Shown here: piece after piece, positions 47,462-57,228 of the stretch
Numbering within the stretch: position 1 is the stretch's first letter
Layout: the number at the start of each line of letters is the position of its first letter
Source: Pasteurella testudinis DSM 23072
GTDB taxonomy: Bacteria; Pseudomonadota; Gammaproteobacteria; Enterobacterales; Pasteurellaceae
Reading direction: 5' to 3'
DNA: 64,000 bases
Assembly: GCF_900176075.1 (NCBI RefSeq)
Contig: NZ_FWWV01000013.1
Location: forward strand, 1-64,000
Position numbers and translations under genes: made by a program
Notes under the pieces: generated by a model
The model's database searches: none
What the model saw: only the letters and a program-made list of their open reading frames with translations
Told to the model about the DNA's origin: nothing

Positions 47462-49324
47462 TTAACGGGTGCTGGTGCTGGTGCTGGTGCTGGTCGTAGT
47501 ACGGCTGGCGCGTTTGCGATCGACTTCGGTCAGTAATTTCTTACGGATACGCACCGAAACCGGCGTCACTTCAACCAGTTCGTCGTCATCAATAAATTCC
47601 AACGCCTGTTCTAAGGTATAGCGCACCGGCGGCACGAGCACCACCGCATCGTCCTTCCCGGAAGCACGCATATTGGTCAGCTTTTTACCTTGCAAACAGT
47701 TAACGGTTAAGTCGTTGCCACGGCTGTGAATGCCGATCACTTGTCCTTCGTACACTTCCGCACCGTGATCGATCATTAATTTGCCACGCTCTTGCAAGCT
47801 GAACAACGCATACGCCAAGGCTTTGCCGGTCGCATTCGAAATTAATACCCCGTTGATCCGTTGTCCGATCTCGCCGGCTTTGATGTCGTCATAGTGGCTG
47901 AAGCTGGAATACAACAAACCGGTACCGGAAGTCATCGTCATAAATTCGTTACGGAAACCGATTAAACCGCGGCTTGGAATGATATATTCCAAACGGGTGC
48001 GGCCTTTGCCGTCCGGCGCCATGTCGCGCACTTCGCCTTTGCGAATCCCCAGCGCTTCCATCACCGAACCTTGATGTTGCTCTTCGATATCGATCGTCAC
48101 TTGCTCGAACGGCTCTTGTTTACGCCCGTCAATCTCGCGGAAAATAACTTTCGGGCGGGAAACCGCCAATTCATACCCTTCACGGCGCATATTCTCGATT
48201 AACACCGACAAGTGCAGTTCGCCGCGACCGGACACGCGGAATGCGTCCGGATCTTCGGTCTCTTCCACACGCAACGCCACGTTGTGCACCAATTCTTTGT
48301 TCAAACGCTCCAGAATTTGGCGCGAAGTCACGAATTTCCCCTCTTTACCGCAGAACGGCGAGGTATTCACGCAGAAAAACATGGTCACGGTCGGCTCGTC
48401 CACGCTTAACGCCGGCAGCGCTTCCACACTGTTGACATCGCAAATGGTATCGGAAATATTCAGTTCGCCCAAACCGGTGATGGCAATAATATCGCCTGCG
48501 CTGGCAATGTTCGCTTCATAACGCTGCAACCCCAAATGACCCAGCACTTGTCCCACTTTACCGTTACGGGTTTTGCCTTCGCTGTCGATAATCGTCACTT
48601 GTTGGTTTGGTTTAACCGAACCGCGCTTGATCCGTCCGATGCCGATCACGCCGACGTAGTTGTTGTAATCCAATTGCGAGATCTGCATTTGGAACGGTTT
48701 GTCGCTTTCCACTTTCGGCGGTTCAACATATTTGACCACCGCTTCAAACAGCGGCGTCATATCTTCGGCAAGATCTTCATGTTCCACGCCGGCAACGCCG
48801 TTTAAAGCCGAAGCATAAATAATCGGGAAATCTAACTGCTCGTCGGTTGCACCTAAATTCACGAACAGATCGAACACCTGATCTACCACCCAATCCGGAC
48901 GCGCGCCCGGGCGATCGACTTTGTTGATCACCACAATCGGTTTCAAACCGTGGGCAAAGGCTTTTTGCGTCACAAAACGGGTTTGCGGCATCGGGCCGTC
49001 AAAGGCGTCAACCAGCAGCAACACCGAGTCGACCATTGATAATACGCGTTCCACTTCGCCGCCGAAATCGGCGTGTCCTGGGGTGTCCACGATATTAATG
49101 CGGTAGTCGTTCCAGTTAATCGCCGTATTTTTGGCTAAAATGGTAATGCCACGCTCTTTTTCCAAATCATTGGAATCCATCACGCGTTCATCGCTGTCGC
49201 CACGCGCGTTTTCCAGCGTGCCGGATTGTTGTAGCAGTTTATCGACCAGCGTGGTTTTGCCGTGGTCAACGTGAGCAATGATCGCAATGTTGCGCAATTT
49301 GCTGATATCTAATTCATTATTCAT
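47462..49324 (-). CDS. typA: Ribosome-associated GTPase TypA (BipA)
   Basis: Translation-factor GTPase of about 620 residues, involved in 50S assembly and stress growth. The start at 49324 ([19 protein letters not shown]) is preferred over 49363. G1 [10 protein letters not shown]3 DTPGHADF, G4 NKVDRPGA; then EF-G-like domains III and V ([29 protein letters not shown]). The C-terminus ends in a run of Ser-Thr repeats made by a hexanucleotide repeat (47468-47494). Confidence 0.96.
   Translation of the reverse strand: MNNELDISKLRNIAIIAHVDHGKTTLVDKLLQQSGTLENARGDSDERVMDSNDLEKERGITILAKNTAINWNDYRINIVDTPGHADFGGEVERVLSMVDSVLLLVDAFDGPMPQTRFVTQKAFAHGLKPIVVINKVDRPGARPDWVVDQVFDLFVNLGATDEQLDFPIIYASALNGVAGVEHEDLAEDMTPLFEAVVKYVEPPKVESDKPFQMQISQLDYNNYVGVIGIGRIKRGSVKPNQQVTIIDSEGKTRNGKVGQVLGHLGLQRYEANIASAGDIIAITGLGELNISDTICDVNSVEALPALSVDEPTVTMFFCVNTSPFCGKEGKFVTSRQILERLNKELVHNVALRVEETEDPDAFRVSGRGELHLSVLIENMRREGYELAVSRPKVIFREIDGRKQEPFEQVTIDIEEQHQGSVMEALGIRKGEVRDMAPDGKGRTRLEYIIPSRGLIGFRNEFMTMTSGTGLLYSSFSHYDDIKAGEIGQRINGVLISNATGKALAYALFSLQERGKLMIDHGAEVYEGQVIGIHSRGNDLTVNCLQGKKLTNMRASGKDDAVVLVPPVRYTLEQALEFIDDDELVEVTPVSVRIRKKLLTEVDRKRASRTTTSTSTSTSTR
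47468..47494. repeat. In-frame hexanucleotide repeat in typA 3' end
   Basis: GGTGCT is repeated four and a half times; read in typA it encodes a Ser-Thr tail. The unit is a multiple of three, so copy changes would lengthen or shorten the tail without a frameshift. Confidence 0.85.
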
Positions 49325-49509
49325 GTGAAAATCTTCGTTGTAGTAAAAGAAAAGTGATTCCAAAAAACCGTCAATGCGGTGGCTTTGAGATAAAATTCAT
49401 TGGAAGGTGGCGAATTATAACGTTTTTCAAACAAAACGGCTATTAAATATTGAAAATTTAACAAAACATCAGTTTTAATGAAAATCTAACAAAGTATCGA
49501 AAAAATGTA

Positions 49510-49537
49510 TTGATTTTTTATTTTTATGGATTATATT
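49510..49537 (+). promoter_or_regulatory. Predicted glnA promoter
   Basis: TTGATT (49510-49515) and TATATT (49532-49537) with a 16-base spacer, within a very AT-rich 281-base gap between typA and glnA. A sigma-54-type (GG/GC) element is not seen. The typA -10 is likely TATAAT at 49414-49419 on the other strand. Confidence 0.5.
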
Positions 49538-49605
49538 TTAGTCATGCTTTAAACAAACCCTAATATTTTTATATTTTATCACTTTAACCAATAGAGGATT
49601 TAGTT

Positions 49606-51024
49606 ATGTCTCAAGCAGCTATCGCTAACGTATTTAAGCTCATTGAAGAGCATGATGTCAAATTTGTCGATTTACGTTTTACCGACATTAAAGGCACCGA
49701 ACAGCATGTTTCCATTCCTAAAAGTGCGGTAGATGAAGATTTCTTTGAAGATGGAAAAATGTTTGACGGCTCTTCCATCGCCGGCTGGAAAACGATCAAT
49801 AAATCCGACATGGTGCTAATGCCGATTGCCGAAACCGCAATTCTCGATCCGTTTTTTGCCATTCCGACCCTGAGTATTCGCTGCGATGTTTACGAACCGA
49901 CCACTATGCAAGGCTATGACCGCGATCCGCGCTCTATTGCGTTGCGTGCCGAGGAATATCTGAAAGCCTCCGGCATTGCTGATACGGTTTTAGTCGGGCC
50001 GGAGCCGGAATTCTTCCTGTTTGATGACGTGCGTTTCCAAGTCGGTATGGGGGCAAGCTCATTTGCGATTGACGACATTGAAGCGGCATGGAACAGCAAC
50101 ACCGAATACGAAGGCGGCAACACCGGCTACCGTCCGGCGGTGAAAGGCGGCTACTTCCCTGTTCCTCCGGTCGATTCTTCACAGGATATCCGTTCTGAAA
50201 TGTGTTTGTTAATGGAAGAGTTCGGTTTGGTGATCGAAGCGCACCACCATGAAGTGGCAACCGCCGGTCAAAATGAAATCGCCTGCCGTTTCAATACGTT
50301 AGCCTTAAAAGCCGACGAAACCCAAATCTATAAATATGTGGTGCGCAACGTCGCCCATGAACATGGCAAAACAGCTTGCTTCATGCCGAAACCACTATTC
50401 GGCGACAACGGCTCCGGTATGCACTGCCATATTTCATTGGGCAAAGACGGGGTTAACTTGTTCTCCGGCGACAAATATGCCAACTTGTCGGAAACCGCAC
50501 TTCACTTTATCGCCGGGGTGATCAAACACGCCAAAACGTTGAATGCCTTCACCAACCCGACCACCAACTCCTACAAACGCTTGGTACCGGGTTATGAAGC
50601 GCCGGTGTTGTTGGCTTATTCGGCGAGCAACCGTTCCGCTTCAATCCGTATCCCGACCGTCAGCAGTCCGAAAGCACGCCGTATCGAAGTGCGTTTCCCG
50701 GATCCGGGTGCGAACCCATATTTGGCTTTCTCCGCAATCTTGATGGCGGGCTTGGACGGTATCATCAACAAACTGAATCCGGGCGATGCGATGGATAAAA
50801 ACCTGTATGACTTACCGCCAGAAGAGCTGAAACAAGTGCCGCACGTAGCCGGCTCCTTGGAAGAAGCGTTGCAAGCGCTGCAGCAAGACCACGACTTCCT
50901 GACGCGCGGCGGCGTATTCAGTCAAGATTTCATCGAAGCCTATATCGAGCTGAAATCAAAAGACGTACAGCGTTTAAGAATGTTGCCGCATCCGGCTGAA
51001 TTTGAAATGTATTACGCGATGTAA
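49606..51024 (+). CDS. glnA: Glutamine synthetase, type I
   Basis: Makes glutamine from glutamate, ammonia and ATP; dodecamer of the GSI-beta class, 472 residues. Seen are [44 protein letters not shown], and NRSASIRIP. The adenylylation tyrosine is in [11 protein letters not shown], so GlnE-type control is expected. AGAGGA precedes the ATG by about 9 bases. Stands alone with its own promoter and terminator. Confidence 0.98.
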   Translation: MSQAAIANVFKLIEEHDVKFVDLRFTDIKGTEQHVSIPKSAVDEDFFEDGKMFDGSSIAGWKTINKSDMVLMPIAETAILDPFFAIPTLSIRCDVYEPTTMQGYDRDPRSIALRAEEYLKASGIADTVLVGPEPEFFLFDDVRFQVGMGASSFAIDDIEAAWNSNTEYEGGNTGYRPAVKGGYFPVPPVDSSQDIRSEMCLLMEEFGLVIEAHHHEVATAGQNEIACRFNTLALKADETQIYKYVVRNVAHEHGKTACFMPKPLFGDNGSGMHCHISLGKDGVNLFSGDKYANLSETALHFIAGVIKHAKTLNAFTNPTTNSYKRLVPGYEAPVLLAYSASNRSASIRIPTVSSPKARRIEVRFPDPGANPYLAFSAILMAGLDGIINKLNPGDAMDKNLYDLPPEELKQVPHVAGSLEEALQALQQDHDFLTRGGVFSQDFIEAYIELKSKDVQRLRMLPHPAEFEMYYAM

Positions 51025-51052
51025 GTTAAGTTTAAATCGTCGGATTTAAAAT

Positions 51053-51080
51053 AAGGGCGTATGTTAATGCGCCCTTTTGT
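51053..51080 (+). terminator. Terminator of glnA
   Basis: AAGGGCG (51053-51059) pairs with CGCCCTT (51070-51076), followed by TTTGT. Confidence 0.75.
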
Positions 51081-51095
51081 CGTAATATTGGCACA

Positions 51096-51221
51096 ATTCC
51101 CTTCTCCCTTGATGGAAGAAGGTGTCCGATAGGACGGATGAGGGTGAACGTGCCCTCATCCTGATTTTAGCGTCTGAACGACGCTAAAACCTGTCCTTCT
51201 CCCCTTGTGGGAGAAGGAATT
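51096..51221. repeat. Composite palindromic element (MITE/REP-like)
   Basis: A 126-base element with inverted ends (AATTCCCTTCTCCC and GGGAGAAGGAATT, one-base bulge) contains two internal perfect palindromes: GATGAGGG/CCCTCATC (51137-51160) and TTTTAGCGTC/GACGCTAAAA (51165-51189). The right end is itself a 9-bp hairpin (51195-51217). It has no coding capacity and fills the glnA-yjjV gap. It resembles dispersed intergenic repeats or a non-autonomous mobile element; I cannot check copy number. Confidence 0.65.
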
Positions 51222-51264
51222 CTTAAAATTTATACTGTACCGCCATTTAAACAAGAGAACCGCC

Positions 51265-52056
51265 ATGCCCTTTTTCGATACCCATACCCATTTTGATTAT
51301 CTACTGGTACAACTGAAACAAAGCGTGGCGCAAGGCGTTGCCGTGGCGCAAAGCGGCAAGGTGGAAAAAATTCTGATTGCGGCGGTGGCGGCGGAACAGT
51401 TTGACAGCCTGACCGCACTTTGCGCCCAAGCCCCTGCACAACTTTGCTACGGCTTGGGGCTGCACCCGCTGTATATCCGCCAACATCAGGAACAGGATCT
51501 ACAGCAGTTAAAAGTGCGGTTAAGCAAAAAACCGCACTTATGCAAAGCCGTCGCGGAAATCGGTTTGGAAAGAGCGGTTGCCGAGCTGATTACCGCTGAA
51601 ATGTGGCAAAAACAGTGCCATTTTTTGGAAAGCCAACTCTATTTGGCACGCGATTTTAACCTGCCGGTCAGCCTGCATTCGCGCCGCAGCCACGATCAGC
51701 TTTATACCTTTCTGAAACGGATTTCGTTGGGCAAAAAAGGCGTGGTGCACGGCTTTGCCGGCAGTTATCAGCAAGCCAAACGTTTTGTCGATTTGGGCTA
51801 TTTTATCGGTGTCGGCGGCACGATCACCTACGAAAGAGCCAACAAAACCCGCCAAGCGATTCGTCAGTTACCGTTAGATTGCCTCGTGTTAGAAACCGAC
51901 AGTCCGGATATGCCGCCGTTCGGCTTTCAAGGGCAGCCCAATCAGCCAATCCGAATCAATCAAATTTTGCACAGTCTGACCGAACTCCGACAGGAAAGTG
52001 CACTGCAAATCGAACAAACAATCTGGCAGAACAGCCGTGCGCTTTTCGATTTTTAG
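51265..52056 (+). CDS. yjjV: TatD-family metal-dependent hydrolase (YjjV-like)
   Basis: TIM-barrel metallohydrolase of 263 residues, starting at 51265 (MPFFDTHTHFD). Metal ligands: DTHTHFD (residues 5-11), AEIGLE, LPVSLHSRR, VVHGFAG, and LETDSPDMPPFGFQG. The sequence follows E. coli YjjV more closely than TatD itself. The earlier ATG at 51205 overlaps the palindromic repeat and is not supported. An inverted uptake-signal pair lies inside the gene (51511-51539). Confidence 0.93.
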   Translation: MPFFDTHTHFDYLLVQLKQSVAQGVAVAQSGKVEKILIAAVAAEQFDSLTALCAQAPAQLCYGLGLHPLYIRQHQEQDLQQLKVRLSKKPHLCKAVAEIGLERAVAELITAEMWQKQCHFLESQLYLARDFNLPVSLHSRRSHDQLYTFLKRISLGKKGVVHGFAGSYQQAKRFVDLGYFIGVGGTITYERANKTRQAIRQLPLDCLVLETDSPDMPPFGFQGQPNQPIRINQILHSLTELRQESALQIEQTIWQNSRALFDF

Positions 52057-52176
52057 ACGATAACGGATTAAGTTATACCACACCGTTCTATCCGTGCCGA
52101 AAGTGCGGTTAGTGTTTTATTTTTATCGGTGTTATCATTAACGCAACATAACATCAGCCAAGCAAACAAGATTATT

Positions 52177-52908
52177 ATGCGAATTCCAAGAATTTATCAC
52201 CCGCAACCGTTGAACAACGCCGCCGCTTGCGAACTGAGCGAAGACGCGGTTAATCACGTTGCGCGCGTGTTGCGCATGAACGTCGGGCAGCAGCTTGAAC
52301 TGTTTGATGGCAGCAACTGTGTTTATCCGGCGACCATTGAAGAAATCAGCAAAAAACAGGTCAAAGTGCGGTTAGATGCTGCGATTGAGGACGATCGCGA
52401 ATCCAATTTGATTCTGCATTTGGGGCAGGTCATTTCACGCGGCGACAGAATGGAATTCACCATTCAGAAATCGGTGGAATTGGGCGTGAACGTGATTACG
52501 CCGTTATGGTCGGAACGCTGTGGCGTGAAGCTAGACAGCGAGCGCATGGAGAAAAAAATTCAGCAGTGGCAAAAAATTGCGATTGCCGCCTGCGAACAGA
52601 GCGGCCGCAACCGCATTCCGCAGATCCGCCCGTTAATGAAACTGAGCGACTGGTGTGCGGAGGAGACAGCAATGCTGAAGCTGAATTTACATCCGCGGGC
52701 GGCGATCGGCATTCGCCAATTGAGCAATATTCCGCCGCAAGGCGTGCGCCTGCTGATCGGCTCGGAAGGCGGTTTGTCGGCACAGGAAATTGCTATGACC
52801 GAGCAGCAACAGTTTCAATCGGTCTTATTGGGCAAACGTGTACTGCGCACCGAAACCGCGGCGTTGGCGGCAATTACCGCCCTGCAAGTCTGCTTCGGCG
52901 ATTTATAA
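52177..52908 (+). CDS. rsmE: 16S rRNA (uracil-1498-N3)-methyltransferase
   Basis: SPOUT-class methyltransferase modifying U1498 of 16S rRNA. Start at 52177 ([12 protein letters not shown]) gives 243 residues, the E. coli length. RNA-binding PUA-like N-terminal domain, then the knotted SAM site: [19 protein letters not shown] and [19 protein letters not shown]. First of the rsmE-gshB-yqgE-ruvX cluster. Confidence 0.96.
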   Translation: MRIPRIYHPQPLNNAAACELSEDAVNHVARVLRMNVGQQLELFDGSNCVYPATIEEISKKQVKVRLDAAIEDDRESNLILHLGQVISRGDRMEFTIQKSVELGVNVITPLWSERCGVKLDSERMEKKIQQWQKIAIAACEQSGRNRIPQIRPLMKLSDWCAEETAMLKLNLHPRAAIGIRQLSNIPPQGVRLLIGSEGGLSAQEIAMTEQQQFQSVLLGKRVLRTETAALAAITALQVCFGDL

Positions 52909-52927
52909 TCTGATAAGGAATAACAGT

Positions 52928-53881
52928 ATGATTAAACTCGGCATTGTGATGGATCCGATTCAATCCATCAATATTAAAAAAGATTCCAGTTTCGCCATGT
53001 TGGAACAGGCGCAAGCGCGCGGCTACCAGCTGTATTATATGGAAATGAATGATCTGTTCTTGCACAAAGGCGTCGCCAAAGCGCGGGTGCGCGAACTGAA
53101 AGTGCGGTATGACTATAACGATTGGTTTGAATTTTTAAGCGATGAAACGCTGGAACTGGCGGAATTGGACGTGATTTTAATGCGAAAAGATCCGCCGTTC
53201 GACACCGAATTTATCTACGCCACCTACATTTTGGAGCGGGCGGAAGAGCAAGGCTGTTTAATTGTGAATAAACCGCAAAGCCTGCGCGATTGCAATGAAA
53301 AACTCTACACTGCTTGGTTTGCCGATTTAACACCGGAAACCTTGGTCACCCGTGATGCCCGACGGCTCAAAACCTTTCACCAACAGCACGGCGATATTAT
53401 TTTAAAACCGCTGGACGGCATGGGCGGCAGTTCGATTTTTCGGGTGAAACAAGACGATCCCAATCTGTCGGTGATTATCGAAACCTTAACCGATTTAGGG
53501 CAACGTTATTGCATGGCGCAAAGCTATATTCCGCAAATCGTCAACGGTGACAAACGTATTTTGGTGGTGGACGGCGAACCCGTGTCTTACTGTCTGGCAC
53601 GGATTCCCTCAAAAGGCGAAACCCGCGGCAATCTGGCCGCCGGCGGTAGCGGCGAAGCGCGTCCGTTGACCGATAGCGATTGGGCGATTGCCAAAACGGT
53701 TGCGCCGTATTTAAAGCAAAAGGGATTAATTTTTGTCGGTTTGGACGTAATTGGCGATAAACTGACCGAAATTAATGTCACCAGCCCGACCTGTATTCGT
53801 GAAATCGAAGCGGCATTTCCGCAAGTTTCGATCACTGCCATGTTAATGGACGCCATTGAACGGCGCTTACAGGACGCATAA
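52928..53881 (+). CDS. gshB: Glutathione synthetase
   Basis: ATP-grasp ligase joining gamma-glutamylcysteine and glycine, 317 residues. Start at 52928 (MIKLGIVMDPIQSI) with AAGGAA upstream. It contains DIILKPLDGMGGSSIF, RILVVDGEP, and the C-terminal LTEINVTSPTCIREIE. Some relatives (H. influenzae) use a fused GshAB instead, so a separate gshB is a genus-level marker. Confidence 0.96.
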   Translation: MIKLGIVMDPIQSINIKKDSSFAMLEQAQARGYQLYYMEMNDLFLHKGVAKARVRELKVRYDYNDWFEFLSDETLELAELDVILMRKDPPFDTEFIYATYILERAEEQGCLIVNKPQSLRDCNEKLYTAWFADLTPETLVTRDARRLKTFHQQHGDIILKPLDGMGGSSIFRVKQDDPNLSVIIETLTDLGQRYCMAQSYIPQIVNGDKRILVVDGEPVSYCLARIPSKGETRGNLAAGGSGEARPLTDSDWAIAKTVAPYLKQKGLIFVGLDVIGDKLTEINVTSPTCIREIEAAFPQVSITAMLMDAIERRLQDA

Positions 53882-53885
53882 CACG

Positions 53886-54446
53886 ATGAAACTACAAGAT
53901 CATTTTTTACTGGCAATGCCCGGAATGGACGATCCGTTTTTCAAAAATTCACTGATTTATATTTGTGAACATAATGAAGATGGCGCAATGGGAATTATGT
54001 TGACCCAAGCCACCGAGCTGAGTGTGGCGGAAATTATCGCCAAAATGAATTTTCTGATCGCCGACAAACGGGAGTACCAACAAGATGATATTGTGTTGAT
54101 GGGCGGTCCGGTCGGCATTGAACGCGGCTTTATTTTACACACGAAATGCATTCCGCCGTTTCAGCACAGTTTTGCCGTGTCCGATCAGGTGTGGCTGACC
54201 ACTTCCGCCGATGTGCTGCAAACCATCGGCCGAGCCGATGCGCCGGAAAAATACCTAGTGGCGCTGGGTTGCTGCAGTTGGAAAGCGGAGCAATTGGAAC
54301 AGGAAATTGCCGATAACGCTTGGTTGGTGATAGAGGCTAACCAACATCTGTTATTTGACGTGCCTTATGATCGCCGTTGGCTGGAAGCCAGCCGTTCTTT
54401 AGGCATCGAGCCAACTCATCTTGCCACGCACGCAGGACACGCCTGA
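53886..54446 (+). CDS. yqgE: UPF0301/AlgH family protein YqgE
   Basis: Product of 186 residues from the ATG at 53886 ([17 protein letters not shown]). Conserved blocks: [37 protein letters not shown], and [19 protein letters not shown]. The family has a known structure but no settled role. Placed 4 bases after gshB and overlapping ruvX by one base; the pairing with ruvX is conserved in many proteobacteria. Confidence 0.93.
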   Translation: MKLQDHFLLAMPGMDDPFFKNSLIYICEHNEDGAMGIMLTQATELSVAEIIAKMNFLIADKREYQQDDIVLMGGPVGIERGFILHTKCIPPFQHSFAVSDQVWLTTSADVLQTIGRADAPEKYLVALGCCSWKAEQLEQEIADNAWLVIEANQHLLFDVPYDRRWLEASRSLGIEPTHLATHAGHA

Positions 54447-54880
54447 TGGGATTTACCGCACTTGCGTTTGATTTCGGTATAAAAAGTATCGGCTGTGCCG
54501 TCGGGCAAAGTATTACCGGCACGGCACAAGCCTTGGCAGCTTTCAAAGCCAATGACGGCATTCCTAATTGGGACTTGATCGAAAAATGTCTGCGAGAGTG
54601 GCAACCCAAAGTGGTTATCGTCGGTTTGCCACTGAATATGGACGGTACGGAGCAAGAGATCACCCGACGGGCGCGCAAATTTTCACAACGGATTCACGGC
54701 CGCTTCGCCGTTCCGGTGGTGCTACACGACGAGCGCCTCAGCACAGTGGAAGCGCGTGCGGAAATTTTTTCCCGTCGCGGTTTCAAGGCGTTGGAAAAAG
54801 GGAAAATCGATTCGATCTCGGCTTGTATTATTTTAGAAAGCTGGTTTGAAACTCAAACGGACTATTCGGCGATCAATTAA
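54446..54880 (+). CDS. ruvX: RuvX/YqgF RNase H-like nuclease
   Basis: RNase H-fold nuclease implicated in 16S rRNA 5' processing; earlier called a putative Holliday junction resolvase. Of 144 residues, starting at 54446 on the TGATGG overlap with yqgE. Conserved [25 protein letters not shown], and [13 protein letters not shown] hold the acidic active-site residues. Confidence 0.94.
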   Translation: MGFTALAFDFGIKSIGCAVGQSITGTAQALAAFKANDGIPNWDLIEKCLREWQPKVVIVGLPLNMDGTEQEITRRARKFSQRIHGRFAVPVVLHDERLSTVEARAEIFSRRGFKALEKGKIDSISACIILESWFETQTDYSAIN

Positions 54881-54900
54881 GGGGTGAATGTCACCCCTTA
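54878..54900. terminator. Hairpin after ruvX
   Basis: TAAGGGGTGA and TCACCCCTTA form a perfect 10-bp stem with loop ATG; the left arm contains the ruvX stop. No long T-run follows on the plus strand. It could serve ruvX and the convergent tolC. Confidence 0.65.
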
Positions 54901-54932
54901 TCATATCCGACGCTTTTCTATGCCACCTGTTT

Positions 54933-56288
54933 TTACAGTTTGGTTCTGAGCGTCAATAAATTATTCAAACGGCTTAAATCATTTTCATTCAGCGTGCCCG
55001 ACAGTTGGCGCAATTGCAGTTCCAGCAACAGATAATTATAACGTGCGGAAGACAATTGACGTTGCGCTTCATGGCGGGTGCGGGTGGCGGTCAACACGTC
55101 CAAAATCGTTCTGGTGCCGGTTTCATAACCGGATAATGTCGCACGATAAGCACTTTCTGACGAGATGACATATTGCTGATAGGCTTTAATCGAGCTAGAA
55201 GCGGCATTCAAGCTGTTGACGGTCGAACGAATATTGCGTACCAAATCACGATAGGTCGATTCCAGATTTTCCGAGCTGCTGACGAAAGCGTGTTGCTGCT
55301 GACGGACTCGCGAGCTGGTTTGCCCGCCGGTGTACAACGGCATTGACACTTCCACGCCGATTGTTGCCTGATCCACATTGCGATCTGCAATCCCGTAATT
55401 GCTGGCGATCGGCATGCGCGAATTGCTGTGGGTCAAGCCCGCCACCAGATTTACCGTTGGCAAATATGCGCTTTGCGCCACTTTAATCCCGTCTTTTGCC
55501 AATTCTTTGCCCATTTTGTAGTAGGTCAAGGTTAAATTCTGCTCTTCCCCTTGCGCAATATACTGGTTCGGATTGGCATAGGTTTGGGTTTTGAATTTTT
55601 TGGTATCCAGTTTGTTAATATCTAACGGATACTGACCTGTAATTTCATACAAGGCTTCAATACTATTATCCACATCATTCTTCGCCACGATTTCGCTGGC
55701 AATCACGCTGTCGTATTGCGCTTGGGCTTCGTCAACATCGGTAATCGCCACCAAGCCGACTTGATATTGCTGATTGGTGTTGCTTAATTGGTTGTAAACC
55801 GCACTTTTTTCGGATTGCACCGATGCCAAGGTATCAATGCTGTTCAGCACCGAAATATACGCGGTTGCCACGCGGTAAAGCAAGTTTTGCTGGGTTGCCT
55901 GATAAGAGACTTCCGCTTGTTGCGCCGTTTTTTCCTGCAATGACAAATTACGCCACAAGCTCATATCAAATAATGTTTGGCTTAAATTCAAGCCGATACT
56001 GAAAGCGCGGTTTTGGTTAAAACTGTTGTTATAGCCGCTGTCGTGAGTCTTGCCGTGATCCACATAACGGTTGCTGCCATAACTGGCGCTCGCGTTGAGT
56101 TGCGGTAACAGCGCGCCTTTTGCCTGATTTTTGCCCTCCATAATCTGTTGGCTGTCCGCATAGGCTTTTTTCACAACAGGATCACTGGCTTTCGCCTGTT
56201 CGTAGGCCTCCATTAAAGATGCAGCCATCACTTGTTGCGTCATCAACCCTACACTTAACACCGACAGCAACAATGTTGTTTTTTTCAT
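54933..56288 (-). CDS. tolC: TolC-family outer-membrane efflux channel
   Basis: Outer-membrane duct for multidrug efflux and type I secretion. Start at 56288 (MKKTTLLLSVLS) with GGAG upstream; signal peptide ending VMA, about residue 22. The mature 429 residues show two OEP repeats (SYGSNRYVD..., LSQTLFDMSLWRNLS; then VEVSMPLYTGGQTSSRVRQ). Long helical heptads fit the tunnel helices. No pump gene is adjacent, so it probably serves several systems. Confidence 0.93.
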   Translation of the reverse strand: MKKTTLLLSVLSVGLMTQQVMAASLMEAYEQAKASDPVVKKAYADSQQIMEGKNQAKGALLPQLNASASYGSNRYVDHGKTHDSGYNNSFNQNRAFSIGLNLSQTLFDMSLWRNLSLQEKTAQQAEVSYQATQQNLLYRVATAYISVLNSIDTLASVQSEKSAVYNQLSNTNQQYQVGLVAITDVDEAQAQYDSVIASEIVAKNDVDNSIEALYEITGQYPLDINKLDTKKFKTQTYANPNQYIAQGEEQNLTLTYYKMGKELAKDGIKVAQSAYLPTVNLVAGLTHSNSRMPIASNYGIADRNVDQATIGVEVSMPLYTGGQTSSRVRQQQHAFVSSSENLESTYRDLVRNIRSTVNSLNAASSSIKAYQQYVISSESAYRATLSGYETGTRTILDVLTATRTRHEAQRQLSSARYNYLLLELQLRQLSGTLNENDLSRLNNLLTLRTKL

Positions 56289-56301
56289 GTGTTTCTCCAC
56301 T

Positions 56302-56317
56302 AAATGATCGTTCATTT
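56302..56317. promoter_or_regulatory. Palindrome upstream of tolC, possible repressor site
   Basis: AAATGATCGTTCATTT has 6-base inverted arms around TCGT and lies 14 bases before the tolC start. The form is that of a TetR-type operator, but no regulator gene is nearby. Confidence 0.35.
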
Positions 56318-56448
56318 TTTCATTTTACCTAAAAGCGTTTGGAAATGTAAGTGAAAAAAAAGCCTAATTTGGTACACTATGGCGCAATAATCTTTTGCTC
56401 CGCTATCCTTACCCTAAGCCATAAAATATCAAGATTAAGGAAACCAAT

Positions 56449-57069
56449 ATGTCGATAGAACAATTCTCCGCCGCAGATTTAGCGATCCAACAACAAGAGC
56501 TGGTCTATGACGGCTTCTTCAAGCTCTACAAAATCCAATTCCGCCACAAACTGTTTGCCGGCGGTTACAGCGGCACGGTCACCCGCGAATTATTGTATAA
56601 AGGTGCGGCGTCTGCCGTAATCGCTTATGATCCGCTGCGTGATGAAGTGGTATTGGTCGAGCAAGTGCGGATCGGCGCTTATGTCGCCGAGAGTGAAAAA
56701 TCCCCTTGGTTGCTGGAGTTGATCGCCGGCATGGTGGAAGAGAACGAGCAGCCGCTTGACGTGGCACAACGGGAAGCACAAGAGGAAGCCGGCGTTGACA
56801 TTCAGCAAATTCTGCCGGCACTCAGCGTGTGGGACAGCCCGGGCGGTGTATTCGAACGGATTCACCTGTTTGCCGGTAAAGTGGATACAACCCAAGCCGG
56901 CGGTTTGCACGGGCTGGCGGAAGAACACGAAGATATTAAAGTGCATGTCGTCAGCCGTGAACAAGCCTATCAATGGGTTGAAAGCGGTCAAATTGACAAC
57001 AGTATTGCGGTGATCGGTTTACAGTGGCTGCAACTGAATCACCAACGCTTAAAAAAATTATGGTTATAA
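56449..57069 (+). CDS. nudF: ADP-ribose pyrophosphatase
   Basis: Nudix hydrolase of 206 residues that cleaves ADP-ribose to AMP and ribose 5-phosphate. The Nudix box, GMVEEN...REAQEEAGV, starts near residue 96. N-terminal LYKIQFRHKLFAGG and C-terminal GLHGLAEEHEDIKVHV are typical of NudF. AAGGAAA before the ATG. It is followed by cpdA, the same pairing as in E. coli. Confidence 0.95.
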   Translation: MSIEQFSAADLAIQQQELVYDGFFKLYKIQFRHKLFAGGYSGTVTRELLYKGAASAVIAYDPLRDEVVLVEQVRIGAYVAESEKSPWLLELIAGMVEENEQPLDVAQREAQEEAGVDIQQILPALSVWDSPGGVFERIHLFAGKVDTTQAGGLHGLAEEHEDIKVHVVSREQAYQWVESGQIDNSIAVIGLQWLQLNHQRLKKLWL

Positions 57070-57228
57070 GTTAAAAAACAGTGATGTAACTCTAATTCTT
57101 CGCGATTATTTAATACAAAATGTGCGCCTACTAGCATTTTTAATATAAAAATACTGACATTTTTATCAAAAACAGTATCTTATCAGTTACGAATTATTTT
57201 TATTTTTTATAAATTTTGTTGGTATATT

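Noticed and set aside
51205-51264. N-terminal extension of yjjV
   Set aside because: It would start inside the palindromic repeat and is not conserved in the TatD family; the ATG at 51265 gives the usual start.
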